From assembly GCA_946800325.1 (NCBI GenBank), contig CAMPEJ010000015.1, positions 186,001 through 250,000 on the forward strand: 64,000 nt of DNA. Reading direction: 5' to 3'. Position numbers and translations under genes: made by a program. Below are positions 15,971 to 29,800 of the stretch, one piece after another (the stretch's first letter is position 1; each line of letters starts with the position of its first letter). The notes below the pieces were generated by a model. It was not told the DNA's origin. It searched no databases and saw only the letters and a program-made list of their open reading frames with translations. The stretch is from Luzula sylvatica. Taxonomy: Eukaryota; Streptophyta; Magnoliopsida; Poales; Juncaceae.

Positions 15971-18500
15971 TTTACCACATAACATTTCACCAAACTTTAC
16001 AAACACTAAGAAAGTTTGTTTTTTGATTCAAAACAATCTGTTTATGCTTTGGGGAGTTCAAATAACGTATTTTGAGATCATTTGAATCGTATCTTTTACC
16101 ACATAACATTTCACCAAAATTTACAAACACTAAGAAAGTTTAATTTTCGATTCAAAACAATCTGTTTATGCTTTGGGGAGTTCAAATAACGTATTTTGAG
16201 ATCATTCGAATCGTATCTTTTACCACATAACATTTCACCAAAATTTACAAACACTAAGAAAGTTTGTTTTTCGATTCAAAACAATTTGTTTATGCTTTGG
16301 GGAGTTCAAATAACATATTTGTAGATCATTCGAATCGTATCTTTTACCACATAACATTTCACCAAAATTTACAAACACTAAGAAAGTTTGTTTTTCGATT
16401 CAAAACAATCTGTTTGTGCTTTGGGGAGTTCAAATAACGTATTTTGAGATCATTTGAATCGTATCTTTTACTACATAACATTTCACCAAAATTTACAAAC
16501 ACTAAGAAAGTTTGTTTTTCGATTCAAAACAATCTGTTTATGCTTTGGGGAGTTCAAATAACGTATTTTGAGATCATTTGAATCGTATCTTTTACCACAT
16601 AACATTTTACCAAAATTTACAAACACTAAGAAAGTTTGTTTTTCGATTCAAAACAATTTGTTTATGCTTTGGCGAGTTCAAATAACGTATTTTGAGATCA
16701 TTTGAATCGTATCTTTTACCACATAACATTTCACAAAAATTTAGAAACACTAAGAAAGTTTAATTTTCGATTCAAAACAATCTGTTTATGCTTTGGGGAG
16801 TTCAAATAACGTATTTTGAGATCATTGGAATCGTATCTTTTACCACATAACATTTCACAAAAATTGACAAACACTAAGAAAGTTTGTTTTTCGATTCCAA
16901 ACAATCTGTTTATGCTTTGGGGAGTTCAAATAACGTATTTTGAGATCATTTGAATCGTATCTTTTACTACATAACATTTCACCAAAATTTACAAACACTA
17001 AGAAAGTTTGTTTTTCGATTCAAAACAATCTGTTTATGCTTTGGGGAGTTCAAATAACTTATTTTGAGATCATTTGAATCGTATCTTTTACCACATAACA
17101 TTTCACCAAACTTTACAAACACTAAGAAATTTTGTTTTTCGATTCAAAACAATCTGTTTATGCTTTGGCGAGTTCAAATAACGTATTTTGAGATCATTTG
17201 AATCGTATCTTTTACCACATAACATTTCACCAAAATTTACAAACACTAAGAAAGTTTATTTTTCGATTCAAAACAATCTGTTTATGCTTTGGGGAGTTCA
17301 AATAACGTATTTTGAGATCATTTGAATCGTATCTTTTACTACATAACATTTCACCAAAATTTACAAACACTAAGAAAGTTTGTTTTTCGATTCAAAACAA
17401 TTTGTTTATGCTTTGGGGAGTTCAAATAACATATTTGTAGATCATTCGAATCGTATCTTTTACCACATAACATTTCACCAAAATTTACAAACACTAAGAA
17501 AGTTTGTTTTTCGATTCAAAACAATCTGTTTATGCTTTGGGGAGTTCAAATAACGTATTTTGAGATCATTTGAATCGTATCTTTTACTACATGACATTTG
17601 ACCAAAATTTACAAACACTAAGAAAGTTTGTTTTTCGATTCAAAACAATCTGTTTATGCTTTGGGGAGTTCAAATAACGTATTTTGAGATCATTTGAATC
17701 GTATCTTTTACCACATAACATTTCACCAAAATTTACAAACACTGAGAAAGTTTGATTTTCGATTCAAAACAATCTGTTTATGCTTTGGGGAGTTCAAATA
17801 ACGTATTTTGAGATCATTTGATTCGTATCTTTTACCACATAACATTTCACCAAAATTTACAAACACTAAGAAAGTTTGGTTTTCGATTCAAAACAATATA
17901 TTTATGCTTTGGGGAGTTCAAATAACGTATTTTGAGATCATTTGAATCGTATATTTTACCACATAACATTTTACCAAAATTTACAAACACTAAGAAAGTT
18001 TGTTTTTTCGATTCAAAACAATCTGTTTATGCTTTGGGGAGTTCAAATAACGTATTTTGAGATCATTTGAATCCTATCTTTTACCACATAACATTTCACC
18101 AAAATTTACAAACACTAAGAAAGTTTGTTTTTCGATTCAAAACAATTTGTTTATGCTTTGGGGAGTTCAAATAACGTATTTTGAGATCATTCGAATCGTA
18201 TCTTTTACCACGTAACATTTCACCAAAATTTACAAACGCTAAGAAAGTTTGTTTTTCGATTCAAAACAATCTGTTTATGCTTTGGGGAGTTCAAATAACG
18301 TATTTTGAGATCATTTGAATCGTATCTTTTACTACATAACATTTCACCAAAATTTACAAACGCTGAGAAAGTTTGTTTTTCGATTCAAAACAATCTGTTT
18401 ATGCTTTGGGGAGTTCAAATAACGTATTTTGAGATCATTTGAATCGTATCTTTTACCACATAACATTTCACCAAAATTTACAAACACTGAGAAAGTTTGA
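15970..18500. repeat. Family A block between HOR domains
   Basis: About 20 monomers without an obvious complete HOR of their own. The aacatatttgtag variant lies at 16314 and 17430 (9 monomers apart). One monomer at about 17998-18008 carries an extra T in the T-run (tgttttttcg), giving 125 bp. It is the only 1-bp insertion I noticed in A. No gene is seen. Confidence 0.75.
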
Positions 18501-21500
18501 TTTTCGATTCAAAACAATATGTTTATGCTTTGGGGAGTTCAAATAACGTATTTTGAGATCATTCGAATCGTATCTTTTACCACATAACATTTCACCAAAA
18601 TTTACAAACACTAAGAAAGTTTGTTTTTCGATTCAAAACAATCTGTTTATGCTTTGGGGAGTTCAAATAACGTATTTTGAGATCATTGGAATCGTATCTT
18701 TTACTACATAACATTTCACCAAAATTTACAAACACTAAGAAAGTTTGTTTTTCGATTCAAAACAATCTGTTTATGCTTTGGGGAGTTCAAATAACTTATT
18801 TTGAGATCATTTGAATCGTATCTTTTACCACATAACATTTCACCAAACTTTACAAACACTAAGAAAGTTTGTTTTTCGATTCAAAACAATCTGTTTATGC
18901 TTTGGGGAGTTCAAATAACTTATTTTGAGATCATTTGAATCGTATCTTTTACCACATAACATTTCACCAAACTTTACAAACACTAAGAAAGTTTGTTTTT
19001 CGATTCAAAACAATCTGTTTATGCTTTGGGGAGTTCAAATAACGTATTTTGAGATCATTTGAATCGTATCTTTTACCACATAACATTTCACCAAAATTTA
19101 CAAACACTAAGAAAGTTTAATTTTCGATTCAAAACAATCTGTTTATGCTTTGGGGAGTTCAAATAACGTATTTTGAGATCATTCGAATCGTATATTTTAC
19201 CACATAACATTTCACCAAAATTTACAAACACTAAGAAAGTTTGTTTTTCGATTCAAAACAATTTGTTTATGCTTTGGGGAGTTCAAATAACATATTTGTA
19301 GATCATTCGAATCGTATCTTTTACCACATAACATTTCACCAAAATTTACAAACACTAAGAAAGTTTGTTTTTCGATTCAAAACAATCTGTTTGTGCTTTG
19401 GGGAGTTCAAATAACGTATTTTGAGATCATTTGAATCGTATCTTTTACTACATAACATTTCACCAAAATTTACAAACACTAAGAAAGTTTGTTTTTCGAT
19501 TCAAAACAATCTGTTTATGCTTTGGGGAGTTCAAATAACGTATTTTGAGATCATTTGAATCGTATCTTTTACCACATAACATTTCACCAAAATTTACAAA
19601 CACTAAGAAAGTTTGTTTTTCGATTCAAAACAATCTGTTTATGCTTTGGGGAGTTCAAATAACGTATTTTGAGATCATTGGAATCGTATCTTTTACCACA
19701 TAACATTTCACAAAAATTTACAAACACTAAGAAAGTTTGTTTTTCGATTCAAAACAATCTGTTTATGCTTTGGGGAGTTCAAATAACGTATTTTGAGATC
19801 ATTTGAATCGTATCTTTTACCACATAACATTTTACCAAAATTTACAAACACTAAGAAAGTTTGTTTTTCGATTCAAAACAATTTGTTTATGCTTTGGCGA
19901 GTTCAAATAACGTATTTTGAGATCATTTGAATCGTATCTTTTACCACATAACATTTCACAAAAATTTAGAAACACTAAGAAAGTTTAATTTTCGATTCAA
20001 AACAATATGTTTATGCTTTGGGGAGTTCAAATAACGTATTTTGAGATCATTCGAATCGTATCTTTTACCACATAACATTTCACCAAAATTTACAAACACT
20101 AAGAAAGTTTGTTTTTCGATTCAAAACAATCTGTTTATGCTTTGGGGAGTTCAAATAACGTATTTTGAGATCATTGGAATCGTATCTTTTACTACAAAAC
20201 ATTACACCAAAATTTACAAACACTAAGAAAGTTTGTTTTTCGATTCAAAACAATCTGTTTATGCTTTGGGGAGTTCAAATAACTTATTTTGAGATCATTT
20301 GAATCGTATCTTTTACCACATAACATTTCACCAAACTTTACAAACACTAAGAAAGTTTGTTTTTCGATTCAAAACAATCTGTTTATGCTTTGGGGAGTTC
20401 AAATAACTTATTTTGAGATCATTTGAATCGTATCTTTTACCACATAACATTTCACCAAACTTTACAAACACTAAGAAAGTTTGTTTTTCGATTCAAAACA
20501 ATCTGTTTATGCTTTGGGGAGTTCAAATAACGTATTTTGAGATCATTGGAATCGTATCTTTTACCACATAACATTTCACCAAAATTTACAAACACTAAGA
20601 AAGTTTAATTTTCGATTCAAAACAATCTGTTTATGCTTTGGGGAGTTCAAATAACGTATTTTGAGATCATTCGAATCGTATCTTTTACCACATAACATTT
20701 CACCAAAATTTACAAACACTAAGAAAGTTTGTTTTTCGATTCAAAACAATTTGTTTATGCTTTGGGGAGTTCAAATAACATATTTGTAGATCATTCGAAT
20801 CGTATCTTTTACCACATAACATTTCACCAAAATTTACAAACACTAAGAAAGTTTGTTTTTCGATTCAAAACAATCTGTTTGTGCTTTGGGGAGTTCAAAT
20901 AACGTATTTTGAGATCATTTGAATCGTATCTTTTACTACATAACATTTCACCAAAATTTACAAACACTAAGAAAGTTTGTTTTTCGATTCAAAACAATAT
21001 GTTTATGCTTTGGGGAGTTCAAATAACGTATTTTGAGATCATTTGAATCGTATCTTTTACCACATAACATTTCACCAAAATTTACAAACACTAAGAAAGT
21101 TTGTTTTTCGATTCAAAACAATCTGTTTATGCTTTGGGGAGTTCAAATAACGTATTTTGAGATCATTGGAATCGTATCTTTTACCACATAACATTTCACA
21201 AAAATTTACAAACACTAAGAAAGTTTGTTTTTCGATTCAAAACAATCTGTTTATGCTTTGGGGAGTTCAAATAACGTATTTTGAGATCATTTGAATCGTA
21301 TCTTTTACCACATAACATTTTACCAAATTTTACAAACACTAAGAAAGTTTGTTTTTCGATTCAAAACAATTTGTTTATGCTTTGGCGAGTTCAAATAACG
21401 TATTTTGAGATCATTTGAATCGTATCTTTTACCACATAACATTTCACAAAAATTTAGAAACACTAAGAAAGTTTAATTTTCGATTCAAAACAATATGTTT

Positions 21501-22930
21501 ATGCTTTGGGGAGTTCAAATAACGTATTTTGAGATCATTCGAATCGTATCTTTTACCACATAACATTTCACCAAAATTTACAAACACTAAGAAAGTTTGT
21601 TTTTCGATTCAAAACAATCTGTTTATGCTTTGGGGAGTTCAAATAACGTATTTTGAGATCATTGGAATCGTATCTTTTACTACAAAACATTACACCAAAA
21701 TTTACAAACACTAAGAAAGTTTGTTTTTCGATTCAAAACAATCTGTTTATGCTTTGGGGAGTTCAAATAACTTATTTTGAGATCATTTGAATCGTATCTT
21801 TTACCACATAACATTTCACCAAACTTTACAAACACTAAGAAAGTTTGTTTTTCGATTCAAAACAATCTGTTTATGCTTTGGGGAGTTCAAATAACTTATT
21901 TTGAGATCATTTGAATCGTATCTTTTACCACATAACATTTCACCAAACTTTACAAACACTAAGAAAGTTTGTTTTTCGATTCAAAACAATCTGTTTATGC
22001 TTTGGGGAGTTCAAATAACGTATTTTGAGATCATTTGAATCGTATCTTTTACCACATAACATTTCACCAAAATTTACAAACACTAAGAAAGTTTAATTTT
22101 CGATTCAAAACAATCTGTTTATGCTTTGGGGAGTTCAAATAACGTATTTTGAGATCATTCGAATCGTATCTTTTACCACATAACATTTCACCAAAATTTA
22201 CAAACACTAAGAAAGTTTGTTTTTCGATTCAAAACAATTTGTTTATGCTTTGGGGAGTTCAAATAACATATTTGTAGATCATTCGAATCGTATCTTTTAC
22301 CACATAACATTTCACCAAAATTTACAAACACTAAGAAAGTTTGTTTTTCGATTCAAAACAATCTGTTTGTGCTTTGGGGAGTTCAAATAACGTATTTTGA
22401 GATCATTTGAATCGTATCTTTTACTACATAACATTTCACCAAAATTTACAAACACTAAGAAAGTTTGTTTTTCGATTCAAAACAATATGTTTATGCTTTG
22501 GGGAGTTCAAATAACGTATTTTGAGATCATTTGAATCGTATCTTTTACCACATAACATTTCACCAAAATTTACAAACACTAAGAAAGTTTGTTTTTCGAT
22601 TCAAAACAATCTGTTTATGCTTTGGGGAGTTCAAATAACGTATTTTGAGATCATTGGAATCGTATCTTTTACCACATGACATTTCACAAAAATTTACAAA
22701 CACTAAGAAAGTTTGTTTTTCGATTCAAAACAATCTGTTTATGCTTTGGGGAGTTCAAATAACGTATTTTGAGATCATTTGAATCGTATCTTTTACCACA
22801 TAACATTTTACCAAAATTTACAAACACTAAGAAAGTTTGTTTTTCGATTCAAAACAATTTGTTTATGCTTTGGCGAGTTCAAATAACGTATTTTGAGATC
22901 ATTTGAATCGTATCTTTTACCACATAACAT
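18500..22930. repeat. 12-monomer higher-order repeat (1488 bp), three copies
   Basis: The aacatatttgtag variant is at 19291, 20779 and 22267, exactly 1488 bp (12 x 124) apart. The ttttgagatcattcg variant at 18551 and 20039 follows the same spacing. Copy 3 ends near 22930, where the expected cacaaaaatttagaaacac monomer is replaced by the ordinary form. Copies look nearly identical by eye. Confidence 0.88.
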
Positions 22931-25900
22931 TTCACCAAAATTTACAAACACTAAGAAAGTTTGTTTTTCGATTCAAAACAATCTGTTTATGCTTTGGGGA
23001 GTTCAAATAACGTATTTTGAGATCATTTGAATCGTATCTTTTACCACATAACATTTCACCAAAATTTACAAACACTAAGAAAGTTTGTTTTTCGATTCAA
23101 AACAATTTGTTTATGCTTTGGGGAGTTCAAATAACGTATTTTGAGATCATTTGAATCGTATCTTTTTCCAGATAATTTTTCACCAAAATTTACAAACACT
23201 AAGACAGTTTGTTTTTCGATTCAAAACAATCTGTTTATGCTTTGGGGAGTTCAAATAACGTATTTTGAGATCATTTGAATCGTATCTTTTACCACATAAC
23301 ATTTCACCAAAATTTACAAACACTGAGAAAGTTTGATTTTCGATTCAAAACAATATGTTTATGCTTTGGGGAGTTCAAATAACGTATTTTGAGATCATTC
23401 GAATCGTATCTTTTACCACATAACATTTCACCAAAATTTACAAATACTAAGAAAGTTTGTTTTTCGATTCAAAACAATCTGTTTATGCTTTGGGGAGTTC
23501 AAATAACGTATTTTGAGATCATTGGAATCGTATCTTTTACTACATAACATTTCACCAAAATTTACAAACACTAAGAAAGTTTGTTTTTCGATTCAAAACA
23601 ATCTGTTTATGCTTTGGGGAGTTCAAATAACTTATTTTGAGATCATTTGAATCGTATCTTTTACCACATAACATTTCACCAAACTTTACAAACACTAAGA
23701 AAGTTTGTTTTTCGATTCAAAACAATCTGTTTATGCTTTGGGGAGTTCAAATAACTTATTTTGAGATCATTTGAATCGTATCTTTTACCACATAACATTT
23801 CACCAAACTTTACAAACACTAAGAAAGTTTGTTTTTCGATTCAAAACAATCTGTTTATGCTTTGGTGAGTTCAAATAACGTATTTTGAGATCATTTGAAT
23901 CGTATCTTTTACCACATAACATTTCACCAAAATTTACAAACACTAAGAAAGTTTAATTTTCGATTCAAAACAATCTGTTTATGCTTTGGGGAGTTCAAAT
24001 AACGTATTTTGAGATCATTCGAATCGTATCTTTTACCACATAACATTTCACCAAAATTTACAAACACTAAGAAAGTTTGTTTTTCGATTCAAAACAATTT
24101 GTTTATGCTTTGGGGAGTTCAAATAACATATTTGTAGATCATTCGAATCGTATCTTTTACCACATAACATTTCACCAAAATTTACAAACACTAAGAAAGT
24201 TTGTTTTTCGATTCAAAACAATCTGTTTGTGCTTTGGGGAGTTCAAATAACGTATTTTGAGATCATTTGAATCGTATCTTTTACTACATAACATTTCACC
24301 AAAATTTACAAACACTAAGAAAGTTTGTTTTTCGATTCAAAACAATCTGTTTATGCTTTGGGGAGTTCAAATAACGTATTTTGAGATCATTTGAATCGTA
24401 TCTTTTACCACATAACATTTCACCAAAATTTACAAACACTAAGAAAGTTTGTTTTTCGATTCAAAACAATCTGTTTATGCTTTGGGGAGTTCAAATAACG
24501 TATTTTGAGATCATTGGAATCGTATCTTTTACCACATAACATTTCACAAAAATTTACAAACACTAAGAAAGTTTGTTTTTCGATTCAAAACAATCTGTTT
24601 ATGCTTTGGGGAGTTCAAATAACGTATTTTGAGATCATTTGAATCGTATCTTTTACCACATAACATTTTACCAAAATTTACAAACACTAAGAAAGTTTGT
24701 TTTTCGATTCAAAACAATCTGTTTATGCTTTGGGGAGTTCAAATAACGTATTTTGAGATCATTGGAATCGTATCTTTTACCACATGACATTTCACAAAAA
24801 TTTACAAACACTAAGAAAGTTTGTTTTTCGATTCAAAACAATCTGTTTATGCTTTGGGGAGTTCAAATAACGTATTTTGAGATCATTTGAATCGTATCTT
24901 TTACCACATAACATTTTACCAAAATTTACAAACACTAAGAAAGTTTGTTTTTCGATTCAAAACAATTTGTTTATGCTTTGGCGAGTTCAAATAACGTATT
25001 TTGAGATCATTTGAATCGTATCTTTTACCACATAACATTTCACCAAAATTTACAAACACTAAGAAAGTTTGTTTTTCGATTCAAAACAATCTGTTTATGC
25101 TTTGGGGAGTTCAAATAACGTATTTTGAGATCATTTGAATCGTATCTTTTACCACATAACATTTCACCAAAATTTACAAACACTAAGAAAGTTTGTTTTT
25201 CGATTCAAAACAATTTGTTTATGCTTTGGGGAGTTCAAATAACGTATTTTGAGATCATTTGAATCGTATCTTTTTCCAGATAATTTTTCACCAAAATTTA
25301 CAAACACTAAGACAGTTTGTTTTTCGATTCAAAACAATCTGTTTATGCTTTGGGGAGTTCAAATAACGTATTTTGAGATCATTTGAATCGTATCTTTTAC
25401 CACATAACATTTCACCAAAATTTACAAACACTGAGAAAGTTTGATTTTCGATTCAAAACAATCTGTTTATGCTTTGGGGAGTTCAAATAACGTATTTTGA
25501 GATCATTCGAATCGTATCTTTTACCACATAACATTTCACCAAAATTTACAAATACTAAGAAAGTTTGTTTTTCGATTCAAAACAATCTGTTTATGCTTTG
25601 GGGAGTTCAAATAACGTATTTTGAGATCATTGGAATCGTATCTTTTACTACATAACATTTCACCAAAATTTACAAACACTAAGAAAGTTTGTTTTTCGAT
25701 TCAAAACAATCTGTTTATGCTTTGGGGAGTTCAAATAACTTATTTTGAGATCATTTGAATCGTATCTTTTACCACATAACATTTCACCAAACTTTACAAA
25801 CACTAAGAAAGTTTGTTTTTCGATTCAAAACAATCTGTTTATGCTTTGGGGAGTTCAAATAACTTATTTTGAGATCATTTGAATCGTATCTTTTACCACA

Positions 25901-26800
25901 TAACATTTCACCAAACTTTACAAACACTAAGAAAGTTTGTTTTTCGATTCAAAACAATCTGTTTATGCTTTGGTGAGTTCAAATAACGTATTTTGAGATC
26001 ATTTGAATCGTATCTTTTACCACATAACATTTCACCAAAATTTACAAACACTAAGAAAGTTTAATTTTCGATTCAAAACAATCTGTTTATGCTTTGGGGA
26101 GTTCAAATAACGTATTTTGAGATCATTCGAATCGTATCTTTTACCACATAACATTTCACCAAAATTTACAAACACTAAGAAAGTTTGTTTTTCGATTCAA
26201 AACAATTTGTTTATGCTTTGGGGAGTTCAAATAACATATTTGTAGATCATTCGAATCGTATCTTTTACCACATAACATTTCACCAAAATTTACAAACACT
26301 AAGAAAGTTTGTTTTTCGATTCAAAACAATCTGTTTGTGCTTTGGGGAGTTCAAATAACGTATTTTGAGATCATTTGAATCGTATCTTTTACTACATAAC
26401 ATTTCACCAAAATTTACAAACACTAAGAAAGTTTGTTTTTCGATTCAAAACAATATGTTTATGCTTTGGGGAGTTCAAATAACGTATTTTGAGATCATTT
26501 GAATCGTATCTTTTACCACATAACATTTCACCAAAATTTACAAACACTAAGAAAGTTTGTTTTTCGATTCAAAACAATCTGTTTATGCTTTGGGGAGTTC
26601 AAATAACGTATTTTGAGATCATTGGAATCGTATCTTTTACCACATAACATTTCACAAAAATTTACAAACACTAAGAAAGTTTGTTTTTCGATTCAAAACA
26701 ATCTGTTTATGCTTTGGGGAGTTCAAATAACTTATTTTGAGATCATTTGAATCGTATCTTTTACCACATAACATTTCACCAAACTTTACAAACACTAAGA
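22600..26800. repeat. 17-monomer higher-order repeat (2108 bp), second domain
   Basis: The distinctive variant tctttttccagataattttt occurs at 23161 and 25269, accacatgac at 22671 and 24779, and aacatatttgtag at 24127 and 26235, all 2108 bp apart. This 17-mer differs in composition from the one at 11.75-15.97 kb and embeds much of the preceding 12-mer, so it arose separately. Confidence 0.85.
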
Positions 26801-29800
26801 AAGTTTGTTTTTCGATTCAAAACAATCTGTTTATGCTTTGGGGAGTTCAAATAACTTATTTTGAGATCATTTGAATCGTATCTTTTACCACATAACATTT
26901 CACCAAACTTTACAAACACTAAGAAAGTTTGATTTTCGATTCAAAACAATCTGTTTATGCTTTGGTGAGTTCAAATAACGTATTTTGAGATCATTTGAAT
27001 CGTATCTTTTACCACATAACATTTCACCAAAATTTACAAACACTAAGAAAGTTTAATTTTCGATTCAAAACAATCTGTTTATGCTTTGGGGAGTTCAAAT
27101 AACGTATTTTGAGATCATTCGAATCGTATCTTTTACCACATAACATTTCACCAAAATTTACGTACACTAAGAAAGTTTAATTTTCGATTCAAAACAATCT
27201 GTTTATGCTTTGGGGAGTTCAAATAACGTATTTTGAGATCATTCGAATCGTATCTTTTACCACATAACATTTCACCAAAATTTACAAACACTAAGAAAGT
27301 TTGTTTTTCGATTCAAAACAATCTGTTTGTGCTTTGGGGAGTTCAAATAACGTATTTTGAGATCATTTGAATCGTATCTTTTACTACATAACATTTCACC
27401 AAAATTTACAAACACTAAGAAAGTTTGTTTTTCGATTCAAAACAATATGTTTATGCTTTGGGGAGTTCAAATAACGTATTTTGAGATCATTTGAATCGTA
27501 TCTTTTACCACATAACATTTCACCAAAATTTACAAACACTAAGAAAGTTTGTTTTTCGATTCAAAACAATCTGTTTATGCTTTGGGGAGTTCAAATAACG
27601 TATTTTGAGATCATTGGAATCGTATCTTTTACCACATAACATTTCACCAAAATTTACGTACACTAAGAAAGTTTAATTTTCGATTCAAAACAATCTATTT
27701 ATGCTTTGGGGAGTTCAAATAACGTATTTTGAGATCATTTGAATCGTATATTTTACCACATAACATTTTACCAAAATTTACAAACACTAAGAAAGTTTGT
27801 TTTTCGATTCAAAACAATCTGTTTATGCTTTGGGGAGTTCAAATAACGTATTTTGAGATCATTTGAATCGTATATTTTACCACATAACATTTTACCAAAA
27901 TTTACAAACACTAAGAAAGTTTTTTTTCGATTCAAAACAATCTGTTTATGCTTTGGGGAGTTCAAATAACGTATTTTGAGATCATTCGAATCGTATCTTT
28001 TACCACATAACATTTCACCAAAATTTACAAACACTAAGAAAGTTTGTTTTTCGATTCAAAACAATCTGTTTATGCTTTGGGGAGTTCAAATAACGTATTT
28101 TGAGATCATTGGAATCGTATCTTTTACTACATAACATTTCACCAAAATTTACAAACACTAAGAAAGTTTGTTTTTCGATTCAAAACAATCTGTTTCTGCT
28201 TTGGGGAGTTCAAATAACTTATTTTGAGATCGTTTGAATCGTATCTTTTACCACATAACATTTCACCAAACTTTACAAACACTAAGAAAGTTTGTTTTTC
28301 GATTCAAAACAATCTGTTTATGCTTTGGGGAGTTCAAATAACTTATTTTGAGATCATTTGAATCATATCTTTTACCACATAACATTTCACAAAAATTTAC
28401 AAACACTGAGAAAGTTTGATTTTCGATTCAAAACAATCTGTTTATGCTTTGGGGAGTTCAAATAACGTATTTTGAGATCATTTGAATCGTATATTTTACC
28501 ACATAACATTTTACCAAAATTTACAAACACTAAGAAAGTTTGTTTTTCGATTCAAAACAATCTGTTTATGCTTTGGGGAGTTCAAATAACGTATTTTGAG
28601 ATCATTTGAATCGTATATTTTACCACATAACATTTTACCAAAATTTACAAACACTAAGAAAGTTTTTTTTCGATTCAAAACAATCTGTTTATGCTTTGGG
28701 GAGTTCAAATAACGTATTTTGAGATCATTCGAATCGTATCTTTTACCACATAACATTTCACCAAAATTTACAAACACTAAGAAAGTTTGTTTTTCGATTC
28801 AAAACAATTTGTTTATGCTTTGGGGAGTTCAAATAACGTATTTTGAGATCATTGGAATCGTATCTTTTACTACATAACATTTCACCAAAATTTACAAACA
28901 CTAAGAAAGTTTGTTTTTCGATTCAAAACAATCCGTTTATGCTTTGGGGAGTTCAAATAACTTATTTCGAGATCATTGGAATCGTATCTTTTACCACATA
29001 ACATTTCACAAAAATTTACAAACACTAAGAAAGATTGTTTTTCGATTCAAAACAATCTGTTTATGCTTTGGGGAGTTCAAATAACTTATTTTGAGATCAT
29101 TTGAATCGTATCTTTTACCACATAACATTTCACCAAAATTTACAAACACTGAGAAAGTTTGATTTTCGATTCAAAACAATATGTTTATGCTTTGGGGAGC
29201 TCAAATTACATATTTTTAGATCATTCGAATCGTATCTTTTACCACATAACATTTCACCAAACTTTACAAACACTAAGAAATTTTGTTTTTCGATTCAAAA
29301 AATATGTTTATGCTTTGGGGAGTTCAAATAACGTATTTTGATATTATTTGAATCGTATCTTTTACTACATAACATTTCACCAAAATTTACAAACACTAAG
29401 AATGTTTGTTTTTCGATTCAAAACAATCTGTTTATGCATTGGGGAGTTCAAATAACGTATTTTGAGATCATTTGAATCGTATCTTTTACCACATAACATT
29501 TCACCAAAATTTACAAACACTGAGAAAGTTTGATTTTCGATTCAAAACAATATGTTTATGCTTTGGGGAGCTCAAATTACATATTTTTAGATCATTCGAA
29601 TCGTATCTTTTACCACATAACATTTCACCAAAATTTACAAACACTAAGAAAGTTTGTTTTTCGATTCAAAACAATCTGTTTATGCTTTGGGGAGTTCAAA
29701 TAACGTATTTTGAGATCATTTGAATCGTATCTTTTACTACATAACATTTCACCAAAATTTACATACACTAAGAAAGTTTGTTTTTCGATTCAAAACAATC

